Source: CAG-632 sp963626805 (GTDB lineage Bacteria > Bacillota > Clostridia > Lachnospirales > Lachnospiraceae). Taken from it: 20,343 bases of DNA. Location of the stretch: NCBI GenBank assembly GCA_963626805.1, contig CAVFXS010000013.1, positions 1 through 20,343 on the forward strand, in the 5' to 3' direction. The position numbers and the translations under genes are program-made. Shown here one piece after another: positions 1-6,804 of this stretch (position 1 is the first letter of the stretch; each line of letters opens with the position of its first letter). Below the pieces are notes generated by a model, which had not been told where the DNA came from, did not search any database, and saw only the letters and a program-made list of their open reading frames with translations.

Positions 1-60
1 CTGAAATTCTTTTAGAATTTTCAGGGTTGTCTTATTGTTTAATTATCAAGGTTCTATGTG
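1..60 (-). other. probable 5' leader of a ribosomal RNA operon leaving the window
   Basis: Read on the minus strand, this stretch carries GAACCTTGATAATTAAACA, which resembles the conserved GAACCTTGAAAACTGAACA-type leader found before 16S and 23S rRNA genes in many Firmicutes. It lies directly downstream of a near-consensus promoter on the same strand. An imperfect hairpin (arms about 1-10 and 14-24, one bulged base) ends the window. The rRNA gene itself would begin beyond position 1 and is not visible, so this call is an inference from motif similarity and promoter strength. Confidence 0.5.
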
Positions 61-61
61 A

Positions 62-83
62 TGTTGTCTCTAGCGCGACAACA
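62..83 (-). other. perfect 7-bp hairpin at the transcript 5' end
   Basis: The arms TGTTGTC (62-68) and GACAACA (77-83) pair perfectly around an 8-nt loop. The expected transcription start of the promoter at 89-117 is about position 82, so the RNA would begin with this stem. It may protect the 5' end of a precursor rRNA. No U-tract follows, so it is not a terminator. Confidence 0.45.
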
Positions 84-88
84 GTAAT

Positions 89-117
89 ATAATATCACAG
101 GCATTTCTTATTGTCAA
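89..117 (-). promoter_or_regulatory. strong sigma-A type promoter firing left, probably of an rRNA operon
   Basis: On the minus strand there is a perfect -35 TTGACA (117-112), a 17-bp spacer and a -10 TATTAT (94-89) with one mismatch. An A/T-rich tract lies upstream (about 118-178) and could act as an UP element. This is one of the best promoters in the window. With the leader-like sequence downstream it points to a stable-RNA operon. Confidence 0.8.
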
Positions 118-178
118 CACTTTTTTTATTTATTTTTCAAATTTCTTTTTTCTCAAGTAAAAAGAGCGAAAAATAAAA

Positions 179-266
179 CGGAGAAAGAGGGATTTGAACC
201 CTCGCGCCGGTTACCCGACCTACACCCTTAGCAGGGGCGCCTCTTCAGCCTCTTGAGTATTTCTCC
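179..266 (-). tRNA. tRNA-Ser (anticodon GCU)
   Basis: The minus strand folds into an 88-nt class II tRNA. The 7-bp acceptor stem pairs GGAGAAA (266-260) with TTTCTCC (186-180). The anticodon loop CTGCTAA has U33, the GCU anticodon and A37, with a CGCCC/GGGTG stem. A long variable arm (around GGTCGGGTAACC) and a GGTTCAAATCC T-arm follow, and the discriminator base is G73, as expected for serine. It reads AGC and AGU codons. CCA is not encoded, so it must be added after transcription. A dedicated promoter lies at 311-339. I see no convincing terminator after it, so its transcript may continue into the downstream stable-RNA unit. Confidence 0.95.
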
Positions 267-310
267 ATATCTGAATTCCAATAATCGATATTCACTTGTG
301 ATGCCTAAAT

Positions 311-339
311 AGAATACCAAACCACAGGTAATTTGTCAA
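311..339 (-). promoter_or_regulatory. promoter of tRNA-Ser
   Basis: The minus strand shows a perfect -35 TTGACA (339-334), a 17-bp spacer and a -10 TATTCT (316-311). The start point would fall about 38 nt before the mature tRNA 5' end at 266. Confidence 0.8.
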
Positions 340-394
340 CTGTTTTCTTAAATTTCTCATTCTTTTGAGAACTTTGCTTATTTATTATAATTTC

Positions 395-2056
395 TTATGC
401 CTGTCCTGCCTGCAGATACATCTGATAAAACTGTTCTGCTGCCTCCGGCTTTCCGTATAAGTATCCCTGAATAAAGTCCAGATCCATTTCAGATACTATA
501 TCCATTTCCGCATCTTCCTCTACACCTTCCAGACATACCTTGATGCCAACCTGATGGCACAGCTCCACTACGACACGGATAAATGAGGAGTCGAAACTGT
601 TATCCTTGATATTGCGAACAAATATCTTATCGATCTTTACAATATCCGCCGGTGCTTCCTTCAGGATTCCGAGGGATGAATATCCGGTTCCGAAATCATC
701 CATTGCAATCTTCATACCCAGTGATCTTACGGAATCAAACACTCTCTTTAACAATTCCTTATCGGATATAAACTTACTCTCTGTTATTTCTACAATAATA
801 TTCTGGTAACGAATACCGGCATCCTTCACGCATTCCTTCATGAAATCCACAAACTGCGGATCAAACAGCTGCAGATAGGACACATTGATACTCATGGTAA
901 ATTCCGGATTTAAACATACCCAGCATCTGCACATATCCACTGCCTTCTCAAATACCCAGCGGCCGACTGCCTGAATCATATCCGACCGTTCCAGTAACGG
1001 AATAAATTCAACCGGTGATACCTTGCCATATTTTTCACAATGCCAGCGAAGCAATGCCTCTGCACCTTTCAAAATCTTGGAGTCCGCATATACCTGCGGC
1101 TGGAAATTCAGCTCAAAGCCTTCAAAATCATTTTCAACCGAATTACGAAGCAGCTCTATCAATTCCAGCTCCCGCTCCTTATATTGAAGAAACTCCGGTT
1201 TAAACTGCTCCATATGATTCTTGCCCTGACGTTTCACAACTGTCATGGCAGCCTTTAATGATTTGATAAACTCTTCATAACCGGTTCCATTCTCATGATC
1301 ATGATAGGTTGCGGAAAACGTACAGTAATATCGCTTTCCTTCCAGCTCCTTCTGTGTGCTGTAATGATGCGAGATTCTCTGAAACAGCTTCTTAGCCTGA
1401 TTTTCCTGCGGATTTGTAATCAATATACCAAACTCATCCCCATTTAAACGATAAACGGACGCATTACTGTCAAGTCTGCTCTGAATATACATACCAATGC
1501 TCCGCAATACACTGTCACCGAAATACTGATCATATAGTTCATTGATGTGTTTAAAATCATCAATGTTTATGAGCATAGCACCAAAGGCTGTCTGGTTTTT
1601 AATTTTTTCCTCAGCGGATTCCCGAAATGCATATTTATTCAACAATCCGGTAGTATGATCCAGTTGATTGTTCTTTCTTAGATTACGGATAACACCGGCA
1701 AGCATTTCAGCATCCCCGGCTGCGTTCCTTTTCATATATACACGACTTTCCAGCCATACCCAGTTCTGTTTTTTATCCTTTACCCGGTACTGGATACAGA
1801 TGGAATCTGTTCGTTTCTCCAGAATACTCCGCAGATTATTCAGATATTTCTCCCGGTCTTCCTCATGGATTCTTAAAACCCATTCGTCAAAATAATGATT
1901 CTTATATTCCGGAGAAAGTGTAAATTCATCTGCAAATTCTTCGGATAACGTCACTTCATATTTAGAATCAGGATGCTTACAAATAAATACGTAGCCATCT
2001 ACACAATGGCACATTGCATTATAAAAAGCTTCTGCTTCCTCACATTTTATATTCAT
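395..2056 (-). CDS. PAS-GGDEF-EAL protein, probable cyclic-di-GMP phosphodiesterase
   Basis: A 553-residue cytoplasmic signalling protein without obvious membrane segments. Residues about 12-125 look like a PAS sensor domain. Residues about 132-285 form a GGDEF domain (DHTTGLLNKYAF near 133) whose signature is NGDEF (205-209). The first glycine is replaced and there is no clear RxxD inhibitory site, so cyclase activity is doubtful and a GTP-sensing role is possible. Residues about 300-545 form an EAL domain with its catalytic set intact: EALLRW (333-338), N391, EITE (423-426), DDFGTGYSS (453-461), K474, EGVE (510-513) and QGYLYGKP (530-537). It should therefore hydrolyse c-di-GMP to pGpG. The start is supported by GGAGG about 10 nt upstream. 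It begins 27 bp after the fumarase beta subunit on the same strand, so the two are probably co-transcribed. I see no strong terminator after it. Confidence 0.9.
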   Translation of the reverse strand: MNIKCEEAEAFYNAMCHCVDGYVFICKHPDSKYEVTLSEEFADEFTLSPEYKNHYFDEWVLRIHEEDREKYLNNLRSILEKRTDSICIQYRVKDKKQNWVWLESRVYMKRNAAGDAEMLAGVIRNLRKNNQLDHTTGLLNKYAFRESAEEKIKNQTAFGAMLINIDDFKHINELYDQYFGDSVLRSIGMYIQSRLDSNASVYRLNGDEFGILITNPQENQAKKLFQRISHHYSTQKELEGKRYYCTFSATYHDHENGTGYEEFIKSLKAAMTVVKRQGKNHMEQFKPEFLQYKERELELIELLRNSVENDFEGFELNFQPQVYADSKILKGAEALLRWHCEKYGKVSPVEFIPLLERSDMIQAVGRWVFEKAVDMCRCWVCLNPEFTMSINVSYLQLFDPQFVDFMKECVKDAGIRYQNIIVEITESKFISDKELLKRVFDSVRSLGMKIAMDDFGTGYSSLGILKEAPADIVKIDKIFVRNIKDNSFDSSFIRVVVELCHQVGIKVCLEGVEEDAEMDIVSEMDLDFIQGYLYGKPEAAEQFYQMYLQAGQA

Positions 2057-2083
2057 TTATAAGATACCTCCCCTCCGAATATT

Positions 2084-2644
2084 CTATAAACTATGTTCCT
2101 TCTTATAATCTTCAACTGCTGTTTCGTATAAGTTATTTCCTGCATGGTCAATTACAACGATCGCAGGCAGATTTTCTACCTCTAATTTCCGGATAGCCTC
2201 TGTTCCCAGATCCTCGTAAGCAACAATCTCTGCTTTTTTAATGCATTTGGACAACAATGCTCCCGCTCCGCCAACGGCAGCAAAGTATACACAGGTATTT
2301 TCCTGCATAGCCTCAATCACTGCCGGAGAACGCTTTCCTTTTCCGATCATTCCGGATAATCCATGCTGCATCAATAACGGTGCATATTTATCCATTCTGG
2401 AACTGGTAGTCGGTCCTGCAGAACCAATAACCTGACCCTCTCTGGCCGGTGTCGGTCCAAGATAATAAATGATCTGATCCTTCAAATCAATCGGAGGCTG
2501 CTGCCCCTGCTGCATTGCCTCATACATACGCTTATGTGCGGCATCCCTTGCCGTATAGATTGTCCCTGTTATGTAGACATAATCTCCGGCATGAAGATCC
2601 TTTACTGTTTCTTTTGTAATTGGTGCACTAATATGCTTATCCAT
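2084..2644 (-). CDS. fumB: class I fumarate hydratase, beta subunit (C-terminal part)
   Basis: This 186-residue protein matches the beta subunit of the two-component, oxygen-sensitive fumarase/tartrate dehydratase family, which interconverts fumarate and L-malate with the alpha subunit. Family landmarks are ARDAAHKR (32-39), GPTTSSRMD (77-85), IGKG (100-103) and YFAAVGGAGAL (120-130), with EAIRKLEVENLPAIVVID near 149-166. I chose ATG at 2644 because AGAGG precedes it at 7 nt. The open frame extends two codons to a TTG at 2650, but that would touch the ribosome binding site. It lies unusually far (199 bp) from the alpha gene and only 27 bp before the EAL protein gene. The symbol denotes the class I beta subunit, not the E. 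coli FumB isozyme. L-tartrate dehydratase is a less likely alternative that sequence alone cannot exclude. Confidence 0.88.
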   Translation of the reverse strand: MDKHISAPITKETVKDLHAGDYVYITGTIYTARDAAHKRMYEAMQQGQQPPIDLKDQIIYYLGPTPAREGQVIGSAGPTTSSRMDKYAPLLMQHGLSGMIGKGKRSPAVIEAMQENTCVYFAAVGGAGALLSKCIKKAEIVAYEDLGTEAIRKLEVENLPAIVVIDHAGNNLYETAVEDYKKEHSL

Positions 2645-2668
2645 AATCAAGCCTCTTATCCTTTTATT

Positions 2669-2674
2669 ATTATA
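2669..2674 (-). promoter_or_regulatory. isolated TATAAT before the fumarase beta gene
   Basis: A perfect -10 hexamer lies on the minus strand 24 bp before the beta-subunit ATG. No good -35 box sits 16-18 bp upstream, so it may be only part of an A/T-rich stretch or need an activator. Confidence 0.25.
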
Positions 2675-2676
2675 AT

Positions 2677-2754
2677 TTATTCAATCCAAAAAACTTGAAG
2701 TTGAATAATTTGTCGGTTTCTTAGAAAATTCGGAATTTCCGAATTATTTTCCAT
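2677..2754 (-). CDS. possible 25-residue small ORF in the fumA-fumB spacer
   Basis: On the minus strand an ATG (2754) preceded by AAAGAGG at a 6-nt spacing opens a 25-codon frame ending in TAA (2679-2677). The peptide starts MENNSEIPNFLRNRQ and matches no family I know. The ribosome binding site is good, but the frame is short and overlaps a palindrome (2727-2745) whose presence gives another reason for the conserved-looking bases. The Shine-Dalgarno lies in one arm of a possible hairpin (2757-2791), so translation could be occluded. This is speculative. Confidence 0.2.
   Translation of the reverse strand: MENNSEIPNFLRNRQIIQLQVFWIE
2727..2745. promoter_or_regulatory. 19-bp perfect palindrome, possible operator
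   Basis: The arms AATTCGGAA and TTCCGAATT are exact reverse complements around one central base. The palindrome lies between the fumarase alpha and beta genes. It could be the site of a dimeric helix-turn-helix regulator. As RNA it gives a weak 7-bp hairpin followed by only a short U-run, so a terminator is less likely. Confidence 0.4.
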
Positions 2755-2756
2755 AC

Positions 2757-2791
2757 AAAACCTCTTTCATATCCAATCTATAAAGAGTTTT
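2757..2791 (-). other. imperfect inverted repeat after fumA, possible RNA hairpin
   Basis: Arms at 2757-2767 and 2782-2791 pair over 10 bp with one bulge around a 14-nt loop. In minus-strand RNA the second arm contains the AAAGAGG that could serve the small ORF at 2677-2754. A weak promoter-like pair (TTGTAA at 2806-2801, 18-bp spacer, TATAGA at 2782-2777) overlaps it. The rest of the 2645-2843 spacer is plain AT-rich DNA. Confidence 0.3.
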
Positions 2792-2843
2792 ATCCTACTC
2801 TTACAAATTCCGATTTAACAAGATGTCTATGCACCACTTCTTT

Positions 2844-3686
2844 TTACAAAATTCTCTTTGCATGGCGATTTACATGACAGCAGATATTCACTGCCAGCGG
2901 CATTCCTGCAATGTGTGTCGGATAGGTCTCAATATTGATTGCCAGTGCCGTTGTCTTGCCACCCAGACCACCCGGTCCGATTCCGGTCTGATTGATTTCT
3001 TCTAATAATTCCTCTTCCAGCTTCTTAATATGCGGAATCGGTGATCCCTGGTTGATATCCCTTGTTAATGCGGTCTTTGCCAGAATTGCACTCTTTTCAA
3101 AGTCTCCGCCCAGTCCGACTCCGATCACCATCGGCGGACATGCATTCGGTCCTGCATCCCGGACAGCCTGTAATACAGAGGCCTTGATACCTTCTACTCC
3201 ATCTGCCGGTTTCAGCATAAAGATGCGGCTCATGTTCTCACTGCCGAATCCCTTCGGTGCGATCAGAAGCTCCAGCTTGTCTCCCGGTACAATATCATAA
3301 TGGATAATTGCCGGTGTGTTGTCCTTTGTATTCTCCCGAAGCAATGGATCCTTTACTACGGATTTCCGCAGATAACCATCTGTATATCCCTGACGCACAC
3401 CCTCATTGATGGCATCCGTCAGATTCATGCCTTCAACATGAACATCCTGCCCTAATTTCACAAATACGATTGCCATTCCCGTATCCTGACAGATCGGGAT
3501 CCGGTCTTCCTTTGCAATCTCCATATTCTCACATAACTGACCGAGAATCTGCTTACCAAGCGGACTGTCTTCCTGATCCTGTGCCTGCTTTATTACCTGC
3601 TGCATATCCGGAGAAAGTGTAAGATTCGCCTCGATGCACATCTCTCTGATATTTGAAATAATCTCATCCGTATGTATTGTTCTCAT
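2844..3686 (-). CDS. fumA: class I fumarate hydratase, alpha subunit ([4Fe-4S])
   Basis: The protein is the alpha (N-terminal) subunit of the two-component class I fumarase/tartrate dehydratase and pairs with the beta subunit downstream. It holds three cysteines in family contexts for a [4Fe-4S] cluster: C66 in PICQDTG, C183 in GPNACPPM and C270 in NICCHVNRH. Glycine-rich GLGGDFEKSA (191-200) and GIGPGGLGGKT (235-245) are also typical. The frame is open to an ATG at 3731, but I chose ATG 3686. It gives 280 residues, the usual family length, begins MRTIHTDEI as homologues do, has AAGGAG upstream, and avoids a 26-bp overlap with the preceding gene. It works in the reductive or oxidative branch of the C4 dicarboxylate pathway and will be oxygen-labile. 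The symbol denotes the class I alpha subunit, not the E. coli isozyme. Confidence 0.9.
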   Translation of the reverse strand: MRTIHTDEIISNIREMCIEANLTLSPDMQQVIKQAQDQEDSPLGKQILGQLCENMEIAKEDRIPICQDTGMAIVFVKLGQDVHVEGMNLTDAINEGVRQGYTDGYLRKSVVKDPLLRENTKDNTPAIIHYDIVPGDKLELLIAPKGFGSENMSRIFMLKPADGVEGIKASVLQAVRDAGPNACPPMVIGVGLGGDFEKSAILAKTALTRDINQGSPIPHIKKLEEELLEEINQTGIGPGGLGGKTTALAINIETYPTHIAGMPLAVNICCHVNRHAKRIL

Positions 3687-3705
3687 TGCTGCATTAAACT
3701 CCTTC

Positions 3706-3915
3706 TCAGTCACCAAATAACTGTTCTTCATCGGTAAGCTCTTCCCGCATGATTTTTTTACCCTTTTTCCTGCTGATAAAATTGGAAAGCTTCATAATTC
3801 CCCATAAAATCAAAAGAATTAACAGAAGTGCTGCTACTCCGAAAAATGCATAGATCACAACTGCATTTACGGTATCCGCAGTGTCTGCGAACTTCATAAG
3901 TTCTTTAAAATCCAT
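3706..3915 (-). CDS. small single-span membrane protein of unknown function
   Basis: A 69-residue protein with one strong hydrophobic segment at about 19-41, followed by a basic stretch (SRKKGKKIM, about 48-56) and an acidic tail ending DEEQLFGD. The positive-inside rule suggests the N-terminus outside and the C-terminus in the cytoplasm. It is the first gene after the promoter at 3978-4006, with a GGGGGAAGG ribosome binding site, and ends 19 bp before the chosen fumarase alpha start, so it is probably co-transcribed and translationally coupled. Size and layout recall the gamma subunit of sodium-pumping decarboxylases (OadG-like), but I cannot see a decisive motif and leave the function open. 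Confidence 0.7.
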   Translation of the reverse strand: MDFKELMKFADTADTVNAVVIYAFFGVAALLLILLILWGIMKLSNFISRKKGKKIMREELTDEEQLFGD

Positions 3916-3977
3916 ATACCTTCCCCCTGTTCCTTTATATCTGCCTATACGTAACCCATATTATTTACCCTCGTTTC

Positions 3978-4006
3978 ATTATAGCTGATTACTTTCGGTT
4001 GTACAA
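3978..4006 (-). promoter_or_regulatory. promoter of the membrane protein-fumarase-EAL unit
   Basis: On the minus strand TTGTAC (4006-4001), a 17-bp spacer and a perfect TATAAT (3983-3978) lie about 63 bp before the first ATG. A perfect DnaA box (4013-4021) sits 6 bp upstream of the -35 hexamer. Confidence 0.8.
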
Positions 4007-4012
4007 TTGCTT

Positions 4013-4021
4013 TTATTCACA
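4013..4021 (+). promoter_or_regulatory. perfect DnaA box next to the fumarase-operon promoter
   Basis: TTATTCACA matches the consensus TTATNCACA exactly. It lies immediately upstream of the -35 box at 4001-4006, where a bound protein could contact RNA polymerase. It is about 7 kb from the origin. Binding is not shown by sequence alone. Confidence 0.5.
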
Positions 4022-4036
4022 ATTATTTCATAATTT

Positions 4037-4153
4037 TTAGATATATCGGATAATTGTTTTTCCTACCCCGTTATTTTCATTACTTTCAATAATTTCAGAC
4101 GTAATATTACGGATTTTTTCCATTGCTTTTTCACTGACGATCAGCTTATTCAT
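4037..4153 (-). other. doubtful 38-codon frame downstream of gyrA
   Basis: Between the gyrA terminator and the fumarase promoter the minus strand holds an ATG frame (4153 to TAA at 4039-4037) beginning MNKLIVSEKAMEKI. The composition is protein-like and the start loosely recalls small HesB/IscA-like proteins, but no ribosome binding site precedes it and no promoter is evident. It may be chance or the relic of a small gene. Nothing else is visible in 4022-4168. Confidence 0.15.
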
Positions 4154-4168
4154 TTTTGTTTTTTCTGA

Positions 4169-4200
4169 TGAAAAAGGGGAACGATTTCGTCGCTCCCCTT
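4169..4200 (-). terminator. intrinsic terminator of gyrA
   Basis: In minus-strand RNA AAGGGGAGCGA pairs with TCGTTCCCCTT over 11 bp (one G-U) around the loop CGAAA, and a U-run follows immediately. It begins 19 bp after the gyrA stop codon and should end the dnaN-to-gyrA transcript. Confidence 0.92.
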
Positions 4201-4219
4201 GGCATTTGTGTTCTAATAC

Positions 4220-6787
4220 TTAGTTTTTCTCGTTTTCATCGGTTGTATCCGGTACATCATCTTCTATTTCTTCTACCGTTCCGACATCCTGCTCTTCTTC
4301 CATCTGGGACTCCAGTGCTTTAATATCTGCTTCCGGATCTTTATCTCTTACCTTTGCTACGCTGGCTACATGGATATTATTCTCCGTATCCATATTGATC
4401 AGCTTCACACCGGAGGTGACACGGCTGAGTCTTGAAATATCACTGCACTGCAGACGGATCACAATTCCCTCTGTAGAAATCAGCATGATCTCATTATCTT
4501 CATTGACAGCCTTCACACCGATTACGTTACCGGTCTTGTCATTGATCTTATAGCACTTCACACCCTTACCGCCACGGTTCTGTGGGGTAAATTCATCCAT
4601 GGATGTCCGCTTACCCATTCCGTTCTCGGAAACGATCAGAAGGTCTTCACCCTGCGTATCCAGCTGCATTCCGATCACTTCGTCTCCGGCATTTAAGTTC
4701 ATACCCTTTACACCGATGGAGGTTCTTCCCGTACTTCTTACATCTGTTTCTAAGAAGCGGATGCACATACCCTGCTTTGATACCAGGATGACTTCTTTCT
4801 TGTTATTCGTTGATTTTACTTCAATCAGCTCATCCTCATCCCGAAGAGTAATTGCTGCCAGACCATTCTTACGGATATTCTGATAATCCGTAATCGGAGT
4901 CTTCTTAATCATACCCTTCTTTGTTGCCATTAACAGATATCTGCCCGGCTTAAACTCACGGATTGGAATCACTGCCGTAATATGCTCACCCGGTAACATC
5001 TGAAGAAGATTTACAATAGCAGTTCCTCTTGCAGTTCTTCCGGATTCCGGAATCTCATATGCCTTCAGACGATATACACGACCAAGGTTGGTAAAGAACA
5101 TGATAAAATGATGTGTAGTCGTCATGATCAGCTCTTCAATGAAGTCATCCTCAATGGTCTGCATACCCTTGATTCCCTTACCGCCACGGTTCTGTGCCCG
5201 GAAATTATCAACGGTCATACGCTTGATATATCCAAGCTTTGTCATGGCAATTACCGTATTCTCACGCTTGATCAGCTCTTCATCCGTAATATCATCCTCG
5301 TCCGGACCGATAGCGGTTCTTCTGTCATCTCCGTACTTTGTTGAGATGATCAGGAGTTCTTCTCGGATAACTCCTAACAGCTTCTTCTCATCTGCCAGAA
5401 TTGCCTTTAACTCTGCAATCCGTTCGATTAATTCACGATATTCGTTCTCAATCTTATCCCGTTCCAGACCTGTCAGAGCACGCAGACGCATATCTACGAT
5501 AGCCTGTGACTGCGCATCGGATAAGCCGAATTCCTGCATCAGCTTTTCTTTTGCTTCTGTTACATTCTTGGAACCACGGATAATCTCGATCACACGCTCA
5601 ATGTTATCCAGTGCGATCAATAATCCCTCTAAGATATGAGCACGTTCTTCTGCTTTATTTAACTCATATTTGGTTCTTCTGGTTACAACATCCTCCTGAT
5701 GTTTCAGGTAATAGGTCAGCATTTCCAGAAGGTTTAAAATCTTTGGCTGATTATCAACCAGAGCCAGCATAATAACACCGAAGGTATCCTGCAGCTGTGT
5801 ATGCTTATATAACTTCTTCAGAATGATATTTGCGTTGGCATCCTTTCTTAATTCTATAACCACACGCATACCTTCTCTGGATGATTCATCACGAAGTGCT
5901 GTAATTCCTTCAATCTTCTTATCCTTTACCAGCTCTGCAATCTTCTGAATCAGTCTTGCCTTATTTACCATATATGGCAGCTCGGTGATTACGATTCTCT
6001 GCTTACCATTCGCCATCGGCTCGATATTGGAAATGGCACGTACCTTGACCTTACCACGTCCGGTTCTGTATGCTGCATCAATCTCACCGGTTCCCAGAAT
6101 CTGTGCGCCGGTCGGGAAATCAGGTCCTTTAATAATCTGGATGATCTCCTCAATATCTGTCTCACGATCTTCCATGATGCGGTTATCAATGATCTTTACA
6201 ACCGCATCGATAACCTCCCGAAGATTATGTGGCGGAATGTTGGTTGCCATACCAACCGCAATACCGGAAGTACCGTTTACCAGAAGATTCGGAAAACGGC
6301 TCGGAAGAACGGTCGGCTCCTTCTCTGTCTCATCGAAGTTCGGTATAAAATCTACAGTGTCTTTATTAATGTCTGCCAGCATTTCCATGGAAATCTTGGA
6401 AAGTCTCGCTTCTGTGTATCGCATAGCAGCGGCACCGTCACCATCCACGGAACCGAAGTTACCATGTCCGTCTACCAGCATATAACGGGTATTCCATTCC
6501 TGTGCCAGCTTAACCAGTGCTTCATAAATAGAACTGTCACCATGCGGATGATATTTACCCATGGTATCACCAACGATACGGGCACATTTACGATGTGGCT
6601 TATCCGGACCGTTATTCAGCTCGATCATGGAATAAAGAATTCTTCTCTGTACCGGCTTCAGACCATCTCTTACATCCGGCAAGGCTCTGGCTGCAATAAC
6701 ACTCATGGCGTAATCAATATAATTACGCTCCATGGTTTTCTGCAGATCTATATCATGTACTTTATCAAAAATTGTACTGTCGTCCAT
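4220..6787 (-). CDS. gyrA: DNA gyrase subunit A
   Basis: The 855-residue breakage-reunion subunit of type IIA topoisomerase forms an A2B2 complex with GyrB and introduces negative supercoils using ATP. The active-site tyrosine is Y124 (AAMRYTEARL). The quinolone-determining region reads HGDSSIYEA (82-90), with S85 and E89 at the E. coli S83 and D87 positions, so no classical serine resistance change is seen. The C-terminal beta-pinwheel carries the GyrA box as QNRGGKG (532-538), which marks it as gyrase rather than ParC, and a similar QNRGGKG recurs in a later blade near 735. The tail is acidic. GGAGG lies 7 nt before the ATG, and the gene starts 17 bp after gyrB. It is the last gene of the dnaN-to-gyrA cluster. 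Confidence 0.98.
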   Translation of the reverse strand: MDDSTIFDKVHDIDLQKTMERNYIDYAMSVIAARALPDVRDGLKPVQRRILYSMIELNNGPDKPHRKCARIVGDTMGKYHPHGDSSIYEALVKLAQEWNTRYMLVDGHGNFGSVDGDGAAAMRYTEARLSKISMEMLADINKDTVDFIPNFDETEKEPTVLPSRFPNLLVNGTSGIAVGMATNIPPHNLREVIDAVVKIIDNRIMEDRETDIEEIIQIIKGPDFPTGAQILGTGEIDAAYRTGRGKVKVRAISNIEPMANGKQRIVITELPYMVNKARLIQKIAELVKDKKIEGITALRDESSREGMRVVIELRKDANANIILKKLYKHTQLQDTFGVIMLALVDNQPKILNLLEMLTYYLKHQEDVVTRRTKYELNKAEERAHILEGLLIALDNIERVIEIIRGSKNVTEAKEKLMQEFGLSDAQSQAIVDMRLRALTGLERDKIENEYRELIERIAELKAILADEKKLLGVIREELLIISTKYGDDRRTAIGPDEDDITDEELIKRENTVIAMTKLGYIKRMTVDNFRAQNRGGKGIKGMQTIEDDFIEELIMTTTHHFIMFFTNLGRVYRLKAYEIPESGRTARGTAIVNLLQMLPGEHITAVIPIREFKPGRYLLMATKKGMIKKTPITDYQNIRKNGLAAITLRDEDELIEVKSTNNKKEVILVSKQGMCIRFLETDVRSTGRTSIGVKGMNLNAGDEVIGMQLDTQGEDLLIVSENGMGKRTSMDEFTPQNRGGKGVKCYKINDKTGNVIGVKAVNEDNEIMLISTEGIVIRLQCSDISRLSRVTSGVKLINMDTENNIHVASVAKVRDKDPEADIKALESQMEEEQDVGTVEEIEDDVPDTTDENEKN

Positions 6788-6804
6788 GTTCTATCCTCCA
6801 TTCC

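Noticed and set aside
130..178. Terminator directly after tRNA-Ser
   Set aside because: Only a weak A/U pairing is possible (CTTTTT with AAAAAG) with no GC core. Read-through remains possible.
354..371. 6-bp hairpin after the EAL gene as a terminator
   Set aside because: The stem is short and A/T-rich and is followed by only ATTT, so it is too weak to call.
5124..5639. 171-codon plus-strand open frame opposite gyrA
   Set aside because: It is an antisense shadow of a well-supported gyrA, rich in Ser/Arg/Ile as expected from the complement, with no ribosome binding site or family match.
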